In this document: positions 1 to 10,714 of the stretch, in pieces
How positions within the stretch are numbered: the stretch's first letter is position 1
Layout: each line of letters starts with the position of its first letter
DNA from: Ceratothoa steindachneri
Taxonomy: Eukaryota; Arthropoda; Malacostraca; Isopoda; Cymothoidae
Direction of reading: 5' to 3'
Assembly (NCBI GenBank): GCA_963969495.1
Contig: OZ018320.1
Span: forward strand, 79,047,313 to 79,111,312
Length of the DNA stretch: 64,000 nt
Translations under genes and position numbers: made by a program
The notes under the pieces: generated by a model
What the model was told of the DNA's origin: nothing
The model's database searches: none
What the model saw: the letters and a program-made list of their open reading frames with translations, nothing else

Positions 1-74
1 ATTTCTGGACGCAATCCTCTGGATGTAGTTTTCTTGGGAGTTTGGGTGCCTTAAAAAAAGAGGCCGTTTAACTT

Positions 75-229
75 GGATGACCTATGATGGGCCTTTGTGG
101 CTTTTGTCATCTGTTATATTATATTGTGGGGGACTTTGATTTTGTCTTTCCCTGGCGATAGTGCTTTTTGTGGGTGGGTTTTGACGGATGTGGATGACCT
201 TTGATAGGCCCTTATGGCTTTCGTCATCC
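75..229 (-). repeat. Two copies of a 38-base stem-loop at a LINE 3' end
   Basis: Two similar 38-base units lie at 75-112 and 192-229, 117 bases apart. Each is self-complementary at its ends: in the second copy GGATGAC (192-198) pairs with GTCATCC (222-228), and the first copy keeps the pairing with one G.T wobble. They lie just downstream of a minus-strand CR1/L2-like LINE fragment. Many LINEs of that group carry a 3' hairpin or short 3' repeats, so I infer that these belong to the LINE 3' UTR. Confidence 0.5.
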
Positions 230-240
230 GTGAAATTATG

Positions 241-769
241 TTATGTTATATTTGCTCTATGCTTTGCCTCAATACACTGCTTTGAAAACTTCAGTGAACT
301 ATCTACTACTACGCCTAAGTCCTTCTCATTCTCAACTGAATTCAGCCAATGCCCATCCATTTCATAGATAAATTCCATATTATCCCTTCTCATGTTAAGA
401 ACTTTGCATTTTTTAAGGTTAAAATTCATCTGCTACTTCTCAGCTATCAACTTATTTAAGTCACTGCACTTTAAAGCTACCCTCAACTTCTTTGACTACA
501 GCTGCCAATTTAGTGTCATCAGCAAAAATTGACACCTTGCTATTTACAGCCTCCCCAAGATCATTTATATAAGCTATGAATAATAAAGGGCCTTGAACGG
601 ATCCCTGAGGTACGCCACTGATAACATCCCTCCACTGTGACCTCACCCCATTCCTCACAACTCTCTATTTCCTGACTTTCTGCCATCCAGTTATCTAATT
701 TCAAACTTTACCACATATCCCATGCATTTTTAATTTATGAACTAATCTGCTATGTGGAACCTTATCATA
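241..769 (-). pseudogene. CR1/L2-like LINE reverse transcriptase, C-terminal half, broken
   Basis: Two minus-strand pieces in different frames (658-461, then 429-241) encode the back half of a non-LTR reverse transcriptase. The first shows the SGVPQGS motif and the catalytic FADD box (SIFADDTKL). The second shows the KDLGVVVDSSLKFSKQC thumb segment typical of CR1/L2-type elements. The ORF stops between the pieces. The same protein family recurs at 24787-25730, and nucleotide similarity to that copy ends near 769, so this copy is 5'-truncated there. It is not functional: endonuclease and most of the RT are missing. Confidence 0.8.
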
Positions 770-1517
770 ATATACAATAATAAAAAACTGCATCCACAGG
801 AATGAGTCTAGTATGCTTTGCCAGGGTAAATGAGTGTCAGATCCGAAAAGTACACATAAAACTACATAAGAAAAACACATTTAAATTAACTTGAAAATAT
901 GTGTTAAAACGAATCCTTAGGTACCAATAATTACTCCACCATCAGTCCTATCTCTCCTTTGACTAATTCATATATAACTGTAGATCAAATTCACCCATGG
1001 TCGTTAAATTATCTAACTCTTCATTCGCATTCTGTTGTTTTTTTGCTGGTTAACAATTTTCTTTTTACCCTGCCCCCCTAACACATGGTAGAGGTGGCTT
1101 AAAGGTATGCCCACAAATTCCACTGTATGAAAACTATGAACCATTTGACCTAATCTTTTTACTTATGCAGCAATACAATAAATAGAGAGCAAAAAAACAA
1201 ATATAAAGAAAGCCTTTAGTAGATAGCAGCACACCATCCGTAGCCTACAAAAATCGGAAGTCCCGGTCTCTACGATTGTCACACTTGCCATTTAAGTTGC
1301 TTATGTGGGATAAAATATTAACCGAAATTAACACAAGAGGAAAATATATGACAAAATAGGAAATACAATCTCCCCAGCGAAATGAAAGCTTAGATCATGA
1401 GGTTAAGGACTTGCCGAAATATTTCTCATAACCATTTTGTATCGATAAAAAAAAAAGTGAAAGAAAAGATGAAGGAACAAATTGGGCATTGAATTATAAA
1501 GTGAACGGAGTTATCTA
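770..1517. other. No recognisable gene
   Basis: AT-rich sequence with short homopolymers and no ORF showing family motifs on either strand. Nothing further can be supported. Confidence 0.5.
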
Positions 1518-1919
1518 TAGAGCGACAAGACAAGTTTATACTCATGTGATCTATAGACTACATGGGTTAATAAAAAAAAAAAAAACGCAAAATGAAAAGA
1601 TGGGTATTCACCATCCCTTGACTAGTGTTTACAAGCGTGACTCTCAATTCAAAAGTTCTACTCGCATTCTTGTTGCCGAATCCATCTCTCGAGATTGCAA
1701 TTATTAACCCTAGAGCGACAAGATAAGTTTATACTCATGTGATCTATATACTGCATAGGTTAATACAAAAACCCCGCAGAATGAAAAAATGTGTATTCAC
1801 CATCCCTTGACTAGTGTATACAAGCGTGATTCTCAATTCAAAAGTTCTACTCGCTTTCTTGTTGCCGAATCCATCTCTCGAGATTGCAATCATTAACTCC
1901 CCCTCCCCCCCCCCCCCCC
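1518..1919. repeat. 193-base tandem duplication ending in a C-tract
   Basis: A unit starting TAGAGCGACAAGA at 1518 repeats at 1711. Both copies share long blocks, for example the stretch that includes CACCATCCCTTGACTAGTGT. They differ by scattered substitutions and by the length of an internal A-run. The second copy ends near 1897 and runs into a C-rich tract at about 1898-1919. Short ORFs across it are products of the duplication, not evidence of coding. Confidence 0.85.
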
Positions 1920-2365
1920 GAGCCGATTATCCCTGCGACATCATCTCAAATGGTTTGCATTCGCAACTCACCTCAATCTACTTTTGTTCTTTATTTTTTT
2001 CTGCTTTTCCTGCCTCTCCCCTAGAGTAGGCATAAGTGGGAGTTATCGCGATAACGATATCGGGTATAGGTTATCCTATATTTTTTCCGCGTTGTCGATT
2101 CATCGGTATCGCAATACTTTTGGTTCCAAACTAGCGATAATCGATAATTTCAGTTTTTGGTTCCAGTCTAGCACAGGGGCGAGCCGCGCGTGCCTTGGAG
2201 GCAGAAATAGGTAGTTCGAGCAGGTAACGGAACGTATACTGAACGGAGTGCGGGACGGGTGGTCTTGACGGCTTCTCAAAACGTTCGCTCAGCTTCAGTC
2301 TCTCACGAGCTGACGGACGAGAAAACACGAGGTGTAGTGGTTTAACCGCTACAAAATGTAATAAA
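1920..2365. other. Unassigned sequence with a 14-base palindrome
   Basis: No family motif is visible. A perfect palindrome GTTATCGCGATAAC lies at about 2042-2055 among several GATATC-like words. The stretch 2165-2340 is more GC-rich than its surroundings, but no reading frame is convincing. Confidence 0.4.
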
Positions 2366-2374
2366 TTTCCCCCA

Positions 2375-2461
<87 letters not shown>

Positions 2462-2615
2462 GAATTAAACCACATTCTCCGAAGACAATTTAATTCAGAA
2501 CAGTTTCGGTGTTTCTCACACCCTTTTCAACTGACACTGGATAGAAAATATAAGAGAAGTGCATATAAGCATAACACAAGGTCAGATCGTGAAAGATTCC
2601 CTCTTTTTCCCCCAA
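2366..2615 (-). mobile_element. Penelope-like fragment with (AT)n and possible 10-base target duplication
   Basis: An (AT)n run at 2379-2458 is followed by a structured segment. Read on the minus strand, it gives an inner stem (plus-strand GGTGT 2508-2512 with ACACC 2518-2522), the word GAAAC directly after it, and an outer stem (CAGTT 2501-2505 with AACTG 2529-2533). That arrangement resembles a decayed hammerhead motif, which Penelope-like elements are known to carry. The block is bracketed by TTTCCCCCAA at 2366-2375 and 2606-2615, a candidate target-site duplication. The structure is seen; the Penelope assignment is inference. Confidence 0.5.
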
Positions 2616-2743
2616 TCTCCTACTTGTGGCTAATCTGGGGGGGGGTAGGCCTAAACATATTGAAGGGCTGACATTTTACTATTTTGTTTATTTGCTTTCT
2701 TATTATAGGATTAAAAGAAAATTGACCCTCAGATATATTTAAA

Positions 2744-2814
2744 TTAGGAACTGACGATATCAAGCTCGATTCTACGATTCTTCTCTTAACATAGCCGATA
2801 TCGTCAGTTCCAAT
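2744..2814. repeat. 15-base perfect inverted repeat
   Basis: GGAACTGACGATATC in the left arm (about 2748-2761) is exactly reversed and complemented at about 2797-2811 with a spacer of roughly 35 bases. It lies just before the 5' truncation point of the LINE at 2826, so it may be part of the target sequence or of an older element. Confidence 0.6.
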
Positions 2815-2825
2815 TCGAGGAGAAG

Positions 2826-4085
2826 GGGGCCCACAACCCCCAACAGCAAGGGTTCCGGAAAAAACGTGGAACGGATACCGCACTCGCGCTCCTAATCGAG
2901 AAAATCGCCAAGTGCCCAGTGGAAGGAAAATACATGGATATCGTGCTCAGGGACGTTCAGAAGGCCTTCGACAAGGTCTGGCTGAGGGGCCTTCAGTATA
3001 AGTTACTGAACCTTCAGCTAGACCCGATTCTGGAGCGCATTATCTGCGACTTCGTCATGGAACGGCGCGCCAGAATCATGATTGAGGGTCATCAAGGACC
3101 TGAGTTCCTCCTCGAGGCCGGAGTTCCGCAGGGGAGTTGTCTGAGCTCCCTCCTTTACCTAATCTACACAATAGATTTACCAATCCCGGTAAAGGAGGAC
3201 TCATTATATCTCCAGTTCGCGGACGATATAACCCAAGTGATCCCTGGTACATACAGGAATCCCAGGGCTCAGGCTCAAGAGACTGCTAATGAGATCAGGG
3301 ACATAAATGAGTACGAGAGTAAGTGAAAGATCCGCACGAATAGCAGAAAGTTCAAGATCCTCGCCCTCGGTGGAAGAAAAACAGCGGACGTGACAATAGG
3401 GGAACTGATATTTACCTATCACCAAGAAAGGACCATTTTGGGACTTAAAATCCCCCTCCCCCACCGGGTACGGGCATCGCTTCAAAACTCGGGAAAATCT
3501 CGCGAGGTTGGAACTATGTAAACTACACCAATTCCGGGGTATGAGATCCAGCAATATCCGAAAGATATATCTCATCCACGTACGACCAACACTGATATGC
3601 CCAGCGGTGATGGCCCAAACCCTAAGTAGGAAGCGCTTGAAGCGCCTACAAATAGTCCAAAACAAGGCGATTCTCTAAATAAACAACAAAAGAAAGCGAG
3701 ACCGAATTCCCCAAACACAACTATACCAAAGAGCCGCTCTGACACCTATCAATTTGATGCCCCAAAGTTTGGCTAAAGGAACTTGGGAGAGGATCTTGAA
3801 CGAAACGGCGCCTGAACTAGCGGAGGATCTAAAAATCCCAGCGAACAGAAGGGATAAAGTAAGCAGGAAGAGGCGATTTTCTAGCTCGAGAGAGTGCTCT
3901 GAGGAGCAGTTGGCACCGTGGTTTAAATAATTAACCACACCGAAAAAACAAGTACAAACACGATACATTAACAAAGACACTCACAAACACGTATGAATGT
4001 GTAGTGTGCAAGGTAATTAAATGTATATTGAAGACCCTGGAACTACTACATTTAGTATTACTCTGAAAAAAAATAAATAAATAAA
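2826..4085 (+). pseudogene. Jockey-type LINE copy A, 5'-truncated
   Basis: The open stretch 2919-3326 carries the RT palm: KAFDKVWLRGLQ, AGVPQGSCLS and the catalytic FADD box (LQFADDITQV). The coding continues past a stop at 3326 through several frames to about 3928. At nucleotide and protein level it matches the copy at 11190-12831 from about position 2826 on, so the endonuclease and the RT fingers are missing. An A-rich tail with AAAT repeats at about 4063-4085 probably marks its 3' end. It is dead through truncation and stops. Jockey superfamily is my best guess; the exact clade is uncertain. Confidence 0.75.
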
Positions 4086-4087
4086 GA

Positions 4088-4640
4088 AAGAAACTAGACC
4101 CTATCAACATCTTCATCGAGAAACTGGGAAGAAGGGTCTGGTTAGCACTTACATATGATGTCATACCAGAATTACGGGAAATAGGTGGCAGAGTGGGCAT
4201 CCCTGCACGACTCCGTGGGAATGCCACACGACGTAGCCGGTTCCCAAGCACCAAACACTGTACACAGGAAAATATTACAGCAATATACACTTAACAGATA
4301 CCCAATATACAACACAAACGTAACGAGACAAACACAGGATATCCACAAAATCAAACAATAACAACACAGGTTAATTGCCGAGCCAAAAGCTTTAAAAGGC
4401 TTGAATGCTCAAGAATTTAACTAAAAATAAGTACAACAACATCTGACACACGAACAATAAGAAGAACACGCCTGCTACACGTCAATAAATCAATACATAA
4501 TGGACACTACATAACACAAATAAGTAAAGTAAAATAACAAAAAGTAAAAAGTCTGCGATGCCCTCGTACTAGGGCACCCCCCTACCAAACTTAAAATCTT
4601 TATTTTTTCACCTACTTTTATCTACTACTATCCAAATTTT
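4088..4640 (+). pseudogene. Second Jockey-type LINE tail (C-terminus and 3' UTR)
   Basis: Directly after the A-rich tail of copy A, a plus-strand frame reads LDPINIFIEKLGRRVW and later RFPS, which matches the C-terminal LNPINIGIEERTR...RFPSS segment of copy D (13440-14449). It is therefore the 3' end of another copy, not part of copy A. Its 3' UTR contains AGGCTTGAATGCT (near 4400) and the hairpin at 4559-4576, both shared with the other copies. Confidence 0.6.
4559..4576 (+). other. LINE 3' UTR stem-loop, copy A2
   Basis: TGCCCT-CGTACT-AGGGCA forms a perfect 6-bp stem with a 6-base loop. The equivalent position in copies B, C and D holds a different but still fully paired stem, followed in all by a CCTACCAC-like word. 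Confidence 0.65.
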
Positions 4641-4676
4641 TTCTAAGAGTGAATATACCATCATCATCATCCTGTT

Positions 4677-4857
<181 letters not shown>

Positions 4858-5026
4858 CACTAACTCTATAATTTAAGAAAGGGATTTTTGTGTTAAATTT
4901 CTTTATTAAATACAAGAACCAAAATTTAAATAATGACATCATTCTTCCATTGCTAATAACCAAACAACCAACCTAACTATATTCAATCTTAAAATTCCTT
5001 CTCGTTTTCAGAGGTCATTGTAATCC

Positions 5027-5492
5027 TGTGGAGGTCGCAGATCGAACCTACTAAACATTTGTGTAAAAAATTTAACGGTTCACACATGAACCTAGGAAAC
5101 ATTTGTTTAAAATTTAAACGGTTCACACATTGAACCTTATAAATAGGAAGATAAACATCCCACTGTTAATAGTTCTCTTTTGTAAATAGAAAGATAAACT
5201 TCCCGCAGTTAATAACGTTTTTTGTAAATAGGAAGATAAACTTCGCCCTTTGCAGTATTTTCCCTTCGTAAACAGGAAGTTAGACTCCCCAGTACGCAGT
5301 ACGATATCTTTGTGGGCCATACGTAGCTCCGTACAAAAATAGATCTTGTTCATTAAGGCCCGTGGAGAAAAGGTAAAAATCGATGGCGTTCTTGATATTT
5401 TTATCCCTCGACTTTTCCTCCTTTGCCGGCTGTGAACTTTTCTGTGAGCTCAATTTTTTTGTTGATTTCTTCCAAGTCTAAAAATTCGGAAA
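5027..5492 (+). repeat. Left LTR of Gypsy element 1
   Basis: Starts TGTGGAGGTCGCAG and ends near AAATTCGGAAA. A TATA-like CTTATAAATAGG lies near 5140. It holds three degenerate repeats of about 45 bases, each around GTAAATAGGAAGATAAAC (about 5140-5260). The right LTR has only two, so the LTRs have diverged by a repeat-unit change as well as by substitutions. Confidence 0.85.
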
Positions 5493-6420
5493 TGATTATG
5501 ATTAAATTAAAGTGGGTGCATGTAAGGGAGAAAAGAGAAAGAAGTGTGGTAGGGTGCAAAAAGATGCCTAGAGTCTGGTGATCAGACCTATCACTTTTAT
5601 TATTTTTTTAAGAGTGTGTATTCTTTGTTGTTACTGTAGATTTGTAATAATTATAAATAATTATTTATGGCGTTCAAGCCATTTGTCTTAATAATTTTTA
5701 GTTTATTTGGTGCATGTTATGCATTGCTTATTTTGTATGTGTTTTTTAATACATTTAAGTGCGTACTTAATGTTTTGGTATTTTTGTGTGCGTGTGTTTT
5801 TTTAGTTTTCTTGTTTCTTCAAGTTGGTGATTATCGTCGAAATCGGGGGTTTTTCATAATCTTGATTTGAGGTTGTCTTCATCGGTGATTTTTCGTGGTT
5901 GTGAGTTCATTTGTCAAGTTCGGGTTTCTTCTTCTTTGGTGTTTTTAGGTAATACATCTCATTATGTGTAGAACGGCACTTCGTCCCCGCCAGCCACTCG
6001 GTTGGCGAAGCTGGGAAATCTGGCGCGACAGTCAACTCTTCTGTTCTGGTTAATCATCTGGGTGATTTCATCACTCAGTTCCCGATTAACCAGATCCTGC
6101 ATTTTCCGGGTCCGTTCTTCTATTACTTTGTTAATGGGAATTGTCCCCGCCTCTCTGTGCAGATCTTCTTGCTGTCTTCTTTCTTGCCTGCGTGTACCCG
6201 TGATTAGGTACAGGCATTTATTTTGCACTACTTGAAGTCGCCTCTTTTGTGTTTTTGAGACACATGAAAGGGTGGAGACGGGGTAAAGCAACGTAGATCT
6301 TACAAGGGCATTGTAGATCTTCTTCTTGTTGCTTTCACGTAGATTTCTAAATGTATATAGAGTTCTGACAGCGCCCGAGGCTCGAGAAATTCTTTCTTCG
6401 ACGTGCATCTTGTACCCGGT
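5493..6420 (-). pseudogene. Jockey-type LINE copy B, inserted in Gypsy element 1
   Basis: The minus strand from about 6420 to 5962 encodes the RT thumb and C-terminus. It shows HVEERISRASGAVRTLY, then SCVSKTQKRRLQVVQNK, then a C-terminus ending EVPFYT. The protein closely matches the tail of copy D (13440-14449). The 3' UTR (5961-5493) includes the stem-loops at 5573-5587 and near 5668-5683. Similarity to copy D stops at about 6420, exactly where the gag frame of the Gypsy element becomes recognisable. The LINE is therefore 5'-truncated and inserted, and its 3' end abuts the LTR. Confidence 0.8.
5573..5587 (-). other. LINE 3' UTR stem-loop, copy B
   Basis: On the minus strand it reads GTCTG-ATCAC-CAGAC, a perfect 5-bp stem. 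The copy D equivalent is GCCTG-ATCAC-CAGGC: same loop, with one base pair changed on both sides. Confidence 0.7.
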
Positions 6421-7191
6421 AGAGAGGAGACGAAATTTTACCATATTCTGGCTGCGTTACCTCCCAAGATGGTCGATCGCCTCCCAGCTGCAATACTCTC
6501 GTCGCAGAATTATTCGCTCCTACGAACGGAAATCGTGGGGCTTTTTGAGAGGGTAAAACCTGAGCTCTTCGAGAAGTTAATCGCGTCTTCTCCGCAGACC
6601 GGACGACCTTCGGTGAATCTTGAAGAGCTACGGAGGACAGCGCTGCAAGTTGGAGTGGGGGAGGACCTGGTGAGACACAAGTTCATCCAGTCTTTACCTC
6701 CTAACATCGCCCCTATCATCGCCACGCAGAATGACTTGACACTTTCCCAGTTGGGCAAACTCGCTGATGAACTCATGCCGTTTTACAAGGCACAGTGTTA
6801 TAACGTAAATGACAGTCAAACTAGTGATGATTGTGCATTCCCCGATATGGGTGCTCTTAGTGTTAACCCGCCGGTAAATCAAGTGCAATTTAGAAATTAT
6901 CATTCCGTGCCCGTCGGTGTATATCCTATGGGTGATCAACCTAGGTTTGTGCATAATAAGTATAAAAATTGTGATAGGAATTATTCTAAAGGTATACCGT
7001 TTAGTGTACGCCCTTTCCGTCGGAACCAAAAACCAATGGTATGCCGTACACACTTATATTATCGGTCTAGTGCGAGGTACTGTAAACCGTGGTGCTCTTG
7101 GCAAAAGCGAGGTGAGAACCTTCAGATGCAGCCATCGTCTAGGCCGTCTTCCCCGACCTTCTCGGAAAACGAGATCGGCAGGCCGCAGTAA
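6421..7191 (+). pseudogene. Gypsy gag polyprotein, N-terminus lost
   Basis: The frame opens inside the LINE junction and reads ETKFYHILAALPPKMVDRL, a segment characteristic of arthropod Gypsy Gag. It continues through EELRRTALQVGVGEDLVRHKFIQSLP, typical of the capsid region, and ends at 7191. Near the end a Cys/His-rich stretch (CRTHLYYRSSARYCKPWCSW) suggests a degraded zinc knuckle, but the spacing is not a clean CX2CX4HX4C. The apparent start at 6403 lies in the LINE, so the true N-terminus is missing. Gag normally packages element RNA in cytoplasmic particles; this copy cannot be complete. Confidence 0.7.
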
Positions 7192-7256
7192 ATGCGACGA
7201 CCGGCGTGCCAACTCTTCTCACTGTCGCTGCAAGTATTAATTAGAGGAGGTGCGAA

Positions 7257-8426
7257 TTTTTAATAGACACTGGCGCGAGCGTGTCCTTAATTCCATATAA
7301 TTTAGTGCGATTATGTGTTATGCGCAAGTTGGGTGTTAACATTGCGACGGCTAATGGAGTGAATATAAAAGTGCACGGAGAAGTTCAATTGGAAATAGGC
7401 ATCCCTACCCTGCGACGTTCATTTAGATGGACGTTCGTAGTAACAGACATTACGTCGCCATTATTAGGCGCCAATTTTCTTGCTCATTATAACCCATTAG
7501 TAGACTGTGCTCATGGTGTCCTAATAGATAACCAGACTAGCTTAGTTTCAAAAGTGAAGCATTCAAGCGAACCGGTGATCTCGTTGATAATTAATGACCT
7601 CTCGCATATCCCACCTAAGTGCAGGGCAGTTCTCCGTAAATATGAGGGTATTTATAACGCGAAGTCTGTGGACGTTTGTTCACCACCGGCTAATTCGGTG
7701 GTTCACACAATTGAGACGGATAGCGCTCCACCAGCTTTCGCTCGCCCCAGACCACTTCCAATGGAGAAACTACAATTTGCAAAAGCAATTTTCGAGACTG
7801 TGTTGAAAGAATGTGTAGTGTGGCCGTCGAAATCTTCATGGTCTTCGCCCATTCACATGGTGCATAAGAAGACCCCAGGTGAGTATAGAGTGGTGGGTGA
7901 CTTTCGGTCCCTCAATGCGATGACCAAAGCAGACAGATATCCCTTGTCCCGGATTCAGAGCATGGTAGACCATCTCCACGGCAAGAAAGTCTTCTCTCGC
8001 CTGGATTTAGTACGAGCCTACCACCAGATTCCAATGAATTCAGTGGACATTGAGAAGACGGCTGTCTCAACTCCCTTTGGGCTGTGGGAATTTTTGAGGC
8101 TACCGTTCGGTCTACTGAATGCTAGTTGCACCTTCCAACGCCACATGGACAATTTATTTCGAGGCTTGGCGTTCGTTTTTGTGTGTGTTGACGATATTTT
8201 GATATTTTCGGAGAATATAGACGGACATGTGGAACACATAGAGGAAGTTTTCAAAATATTGGCAGAAAAAAACCTTCGAATTTCTATGGAAAAGTGCGAG
8301 TTTATGAAGGAAGAAATCGATTACCTGGGCCACCATGTCTCAGCTGCAGGTTTGATCCCTCCAGCTTGGAAGGCTTCCGAGATCACCGAAATAGCCTTAC
8401 GATCTGATTTCAAAGAATTTCGTTGA
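7257..8426 (+). pseudogene. Gypsy pol: aspartic protease and reverse transcriptase
   Basis: The frame begins with the protease active site LIDTGASVSLIP (about 7260-7295) and a second protease signature SPLLGANFL near 7454. RT follows with VVGDFRSLNAMTKADRYPLSRI, FSRLDLVRAYHQIPM (first catalytic Asp) and FVCVDDILIF (a VDD in place of the usual YVDD-type box). DYLGHHVSAAGL marks the RT end. An in-frame TGA at 8424-8426 cuts the polyprotein in the connection region; the next ORF continues in the same frame. Protease lies in a different frame from gag, so a frameshift was presumably used or has been acquired. Confidence 0.85.
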
Positions 8427-8429
8427 TAT

Positions 8430-9935
8430 TTGGGCATGTTAGGTTTTTACAGACGTATGATGCCTAACTTTGCTACAATTGCTGCCCCTCTGACTGAACT
8501 CGCACGGCTTCAATCTAAGGCTCACCAACTTGTCTGGAATGATGCTGCTCGAAAAGCATTTGAAGCTACTAAGAAGCCCCTGGCGAACTCCGTTAAGTTA
8601 CGCCACCCATTACCCAATGACTCTCCGTACCAATTGGTCACGGACAGTTCCCAATACGCAGTTGGTGCTGCGCTCCATCAGATGGTGGATGGGTCTCCCC
8701 AGCCAGTGGCATTCTTCTCCGGGAAGTTGAGTAAGACGCAGCAAGCGTACTCCACTTATGACAGGGAACTCCTGGCTACATATCTTGCTGTGCTTCACTT
8801 CAGGCATATGATCGAAGGTCATCAAGTGACCTTATGTACGGACCATAAGCCACTAGTCTCTGCCCTCTCCTCGCCAATACGTGTAAAAACGGACAGGCAA
8901 CAACGGAACTGGACCGCAATCTTGGAATATGTCAATGACATAGCTTATGTACGTGGTGAGGACAATGTAGTTGCTGACTGCCTATCTCGGAATATCAATT
9001 CGGTACAAGTGGACTCATTTGATCTCCGTTCTTTGGCAGCAGCACAAGAGCAAGACGAAGAAATGAAGTCATCTCGATCTGGAATGAAGGCATTTCCTTT
9101 TCCTGGTGATTCCCAACTCTCGTGTGAGGTAACATCTAAATACCCACGACCGTTTGTTCCTTCGCCCTGCAGATCAGTTATTTTCAAACAACTGCATAAC
9201 ATTTCACATCCAGGGATTAAGTCATCCCTTCGGTTGGTAAAAGCGAGATATTTCTGGCCCAATATGGACAGAGATATACGTTTCTGCACCCGTGAATGCC
9301 TCTCCTGCCAATCTGCTAAAGTGAATCGCCCCACTAAGTCCCCAGTCCTGCCTATTAGTATACCCACTTCGAGATTTGAGACGGTTCACATAGATATAGT
9401 TGGTGCACTCCCGCCGTGTATCCTGCCTGGGCAAACATACCCATCTCATAACCGGTACCTGCTGTCATGTATAGACAGAGCTACCAGGTGGATTGAAGCA
9501 ATACCGATTCCAGACATAAGTGCTGCAACGGTTGCTTTAGCCTTCTTGGGCGGCTGGATATCCAGGTTTGGCGTTCCCTTATACGTCATCACCGACAGAG
9601 GAGCGCAATTTGAGTCTGAACTCTTCAAAGAATTATCGGCCCTCGTTGGTTTCCATCATTTGCGAACCACGGCGTATGGACCTACCGCTAACGGAATCGT
9701 GGAAACGTCTCATCGGTCTTTGATGAGCTCTATAATGGCTCGCCGACAAGGTTGGTTGAAGGCCCTACCAATCGTCCTTCTGGGCATCTGGTCCTTGCCC
9801 AATGATTCTGGTTATTCCCCCTTTACAGCAGTTACAGGGACGACCCTTCTTTGCCCAATCTCTTGGTCACCTCTTCTTCGTCCAAAGCTGATTCGAAATT
9901 CATCTCTGAACTGGCGAAGACTATGTCGCAGATAG
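8430..9935 (+). pseudogene. Gypsy pol: RNase H and integrase
   Basis: Same frame as the RT ORF upstream. RNase H shows its acidic residues in LVTDSSQYAVGAAL, TYDRELLATY and LCTDHKPL. Integrase follows with the zinc-binding H-x3-H ... C-x2-C segment (LHNISH ... CTRECLSCQ). Its catalytic core shows Asp in ETVHIDIVGAL, Asp in YVITDRGAQFES and Glu in GIVETSHRSL, so the DDE triad looks intact. After about 9850 the natural C-terminal reading moves to another frame, which indicates a frameshift before the stop at 9935. The enzymes would copy the RNA and insert the cDNA. Confidence 0.87.
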
Positions 9936-10438
9936 ATTTCGCACAGACCTCTGAAGGCCACCTGCACTCGGTACCCAAAACGTTTGTACCCAAGGAATTA
10001 AGGGACGCCACGCATGTGTGGGTCCGTGTTGATCGCGTTCGGAAGCCACTAGAAGCACCTTATGCAGGCCCGTTCCGTGTTGTTAAACACGACGACAAAG
10101 TTTTTAAATTTGAGTTCCCGGATGGCCATCAGAACACGGTGTGTATAGATAGAGTGAAACCAGCTGTATTGCCTAAGGTACATAATGAGAGGAATATAAG
10201 CTGTTCGCGGCCATCAAATAATCAACCCGTTTTAAATAATCCTTTAGAATTAGATACCCTGCAAAAAAATGAGGAAGTACATCGGGAGGTAGTGGCACAA
10301 ATTACAGTTACGTGGAATCTGTTCCAAATACCCAGGATAATGCTAGTGAATCGAGCGTTTATACTCGTTCCGGTAGACGCGTATAATTTGCGAGAAATCC
10401 CTCATACCATTATTTTTAAGTATGTCATAGCATATTAA
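9851..10438 (+). pseudogene. Gypsy integrase C-terminal domain, shifted frame
   Basis: This frame overlaps the end of the integrase ORF and gives HVWVRVDRVRKPLEAPYAGPFRVVKHDD, followed by VCIDRVKPA. That is the small beta-barrel tail usual at the end of arthropod Gypsy Pol proteins. It lies in a different frame from the integrase core. The last 60 or so residues match nothing I know. It stops 277 bases before the right LTR. Confidence 0.75.
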
Positions 10439-10457
10439 AATATGTTCATATATGTAT

Positions 10458-10568
10458 GTTTATAATTGTGAAGCCTAGATATTATTTATATATTGAACCT
10501 ACTCCACGGTCTCACAATAAATTCCTGTGGTGCTGGAACTATAGTATGGAATCGAATATGACTCATAT

Positions 10569-10648
<80 letters not shown>

Positions 10649-10690
10649 ATTTATAATTGTAAGACGTAGATACTATTTATGTATTAAACA
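10458..10690. repeat. (AT)n(GT)n tract flanked by 40-base direct repeats
   Basis: An (AT) then (GT) run at 10571-10650 is flanked by two related segments of about 42 bases (about 10458-10500 and 10648-10690). Both contain TATAATTGT...TAGATA.TATTTAT.TATT. The tract lies between the pol end and the right LTR and has no counterpart near the left LTR. It may be an insertion with a flanking duplication, or a local duplication that grew around a microsatellite. Confidence 0.6.
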
Positions 10691-10714
10691 CTCCGTTTTC
10701 TCGGGCCGTAGTAC

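Noticed and set aside
2131..2475. ORF with Tyr-Ile repeats
   Set aside because: The frame is open only because (AT)n has no stop in that phase. The same holds at 4649-4963, 10456-10656, 13106-13303, 14698-14964, 15434-15757, 16951-17232, 25932-26261, 27365-27661 and 29418-29681.
6403..6420. ATG at 6403 as the gag start
   Set aside because: The first codons lie within the reversed LINE. The real gag N-terminus is missing, so this ATG is a junction artefact.
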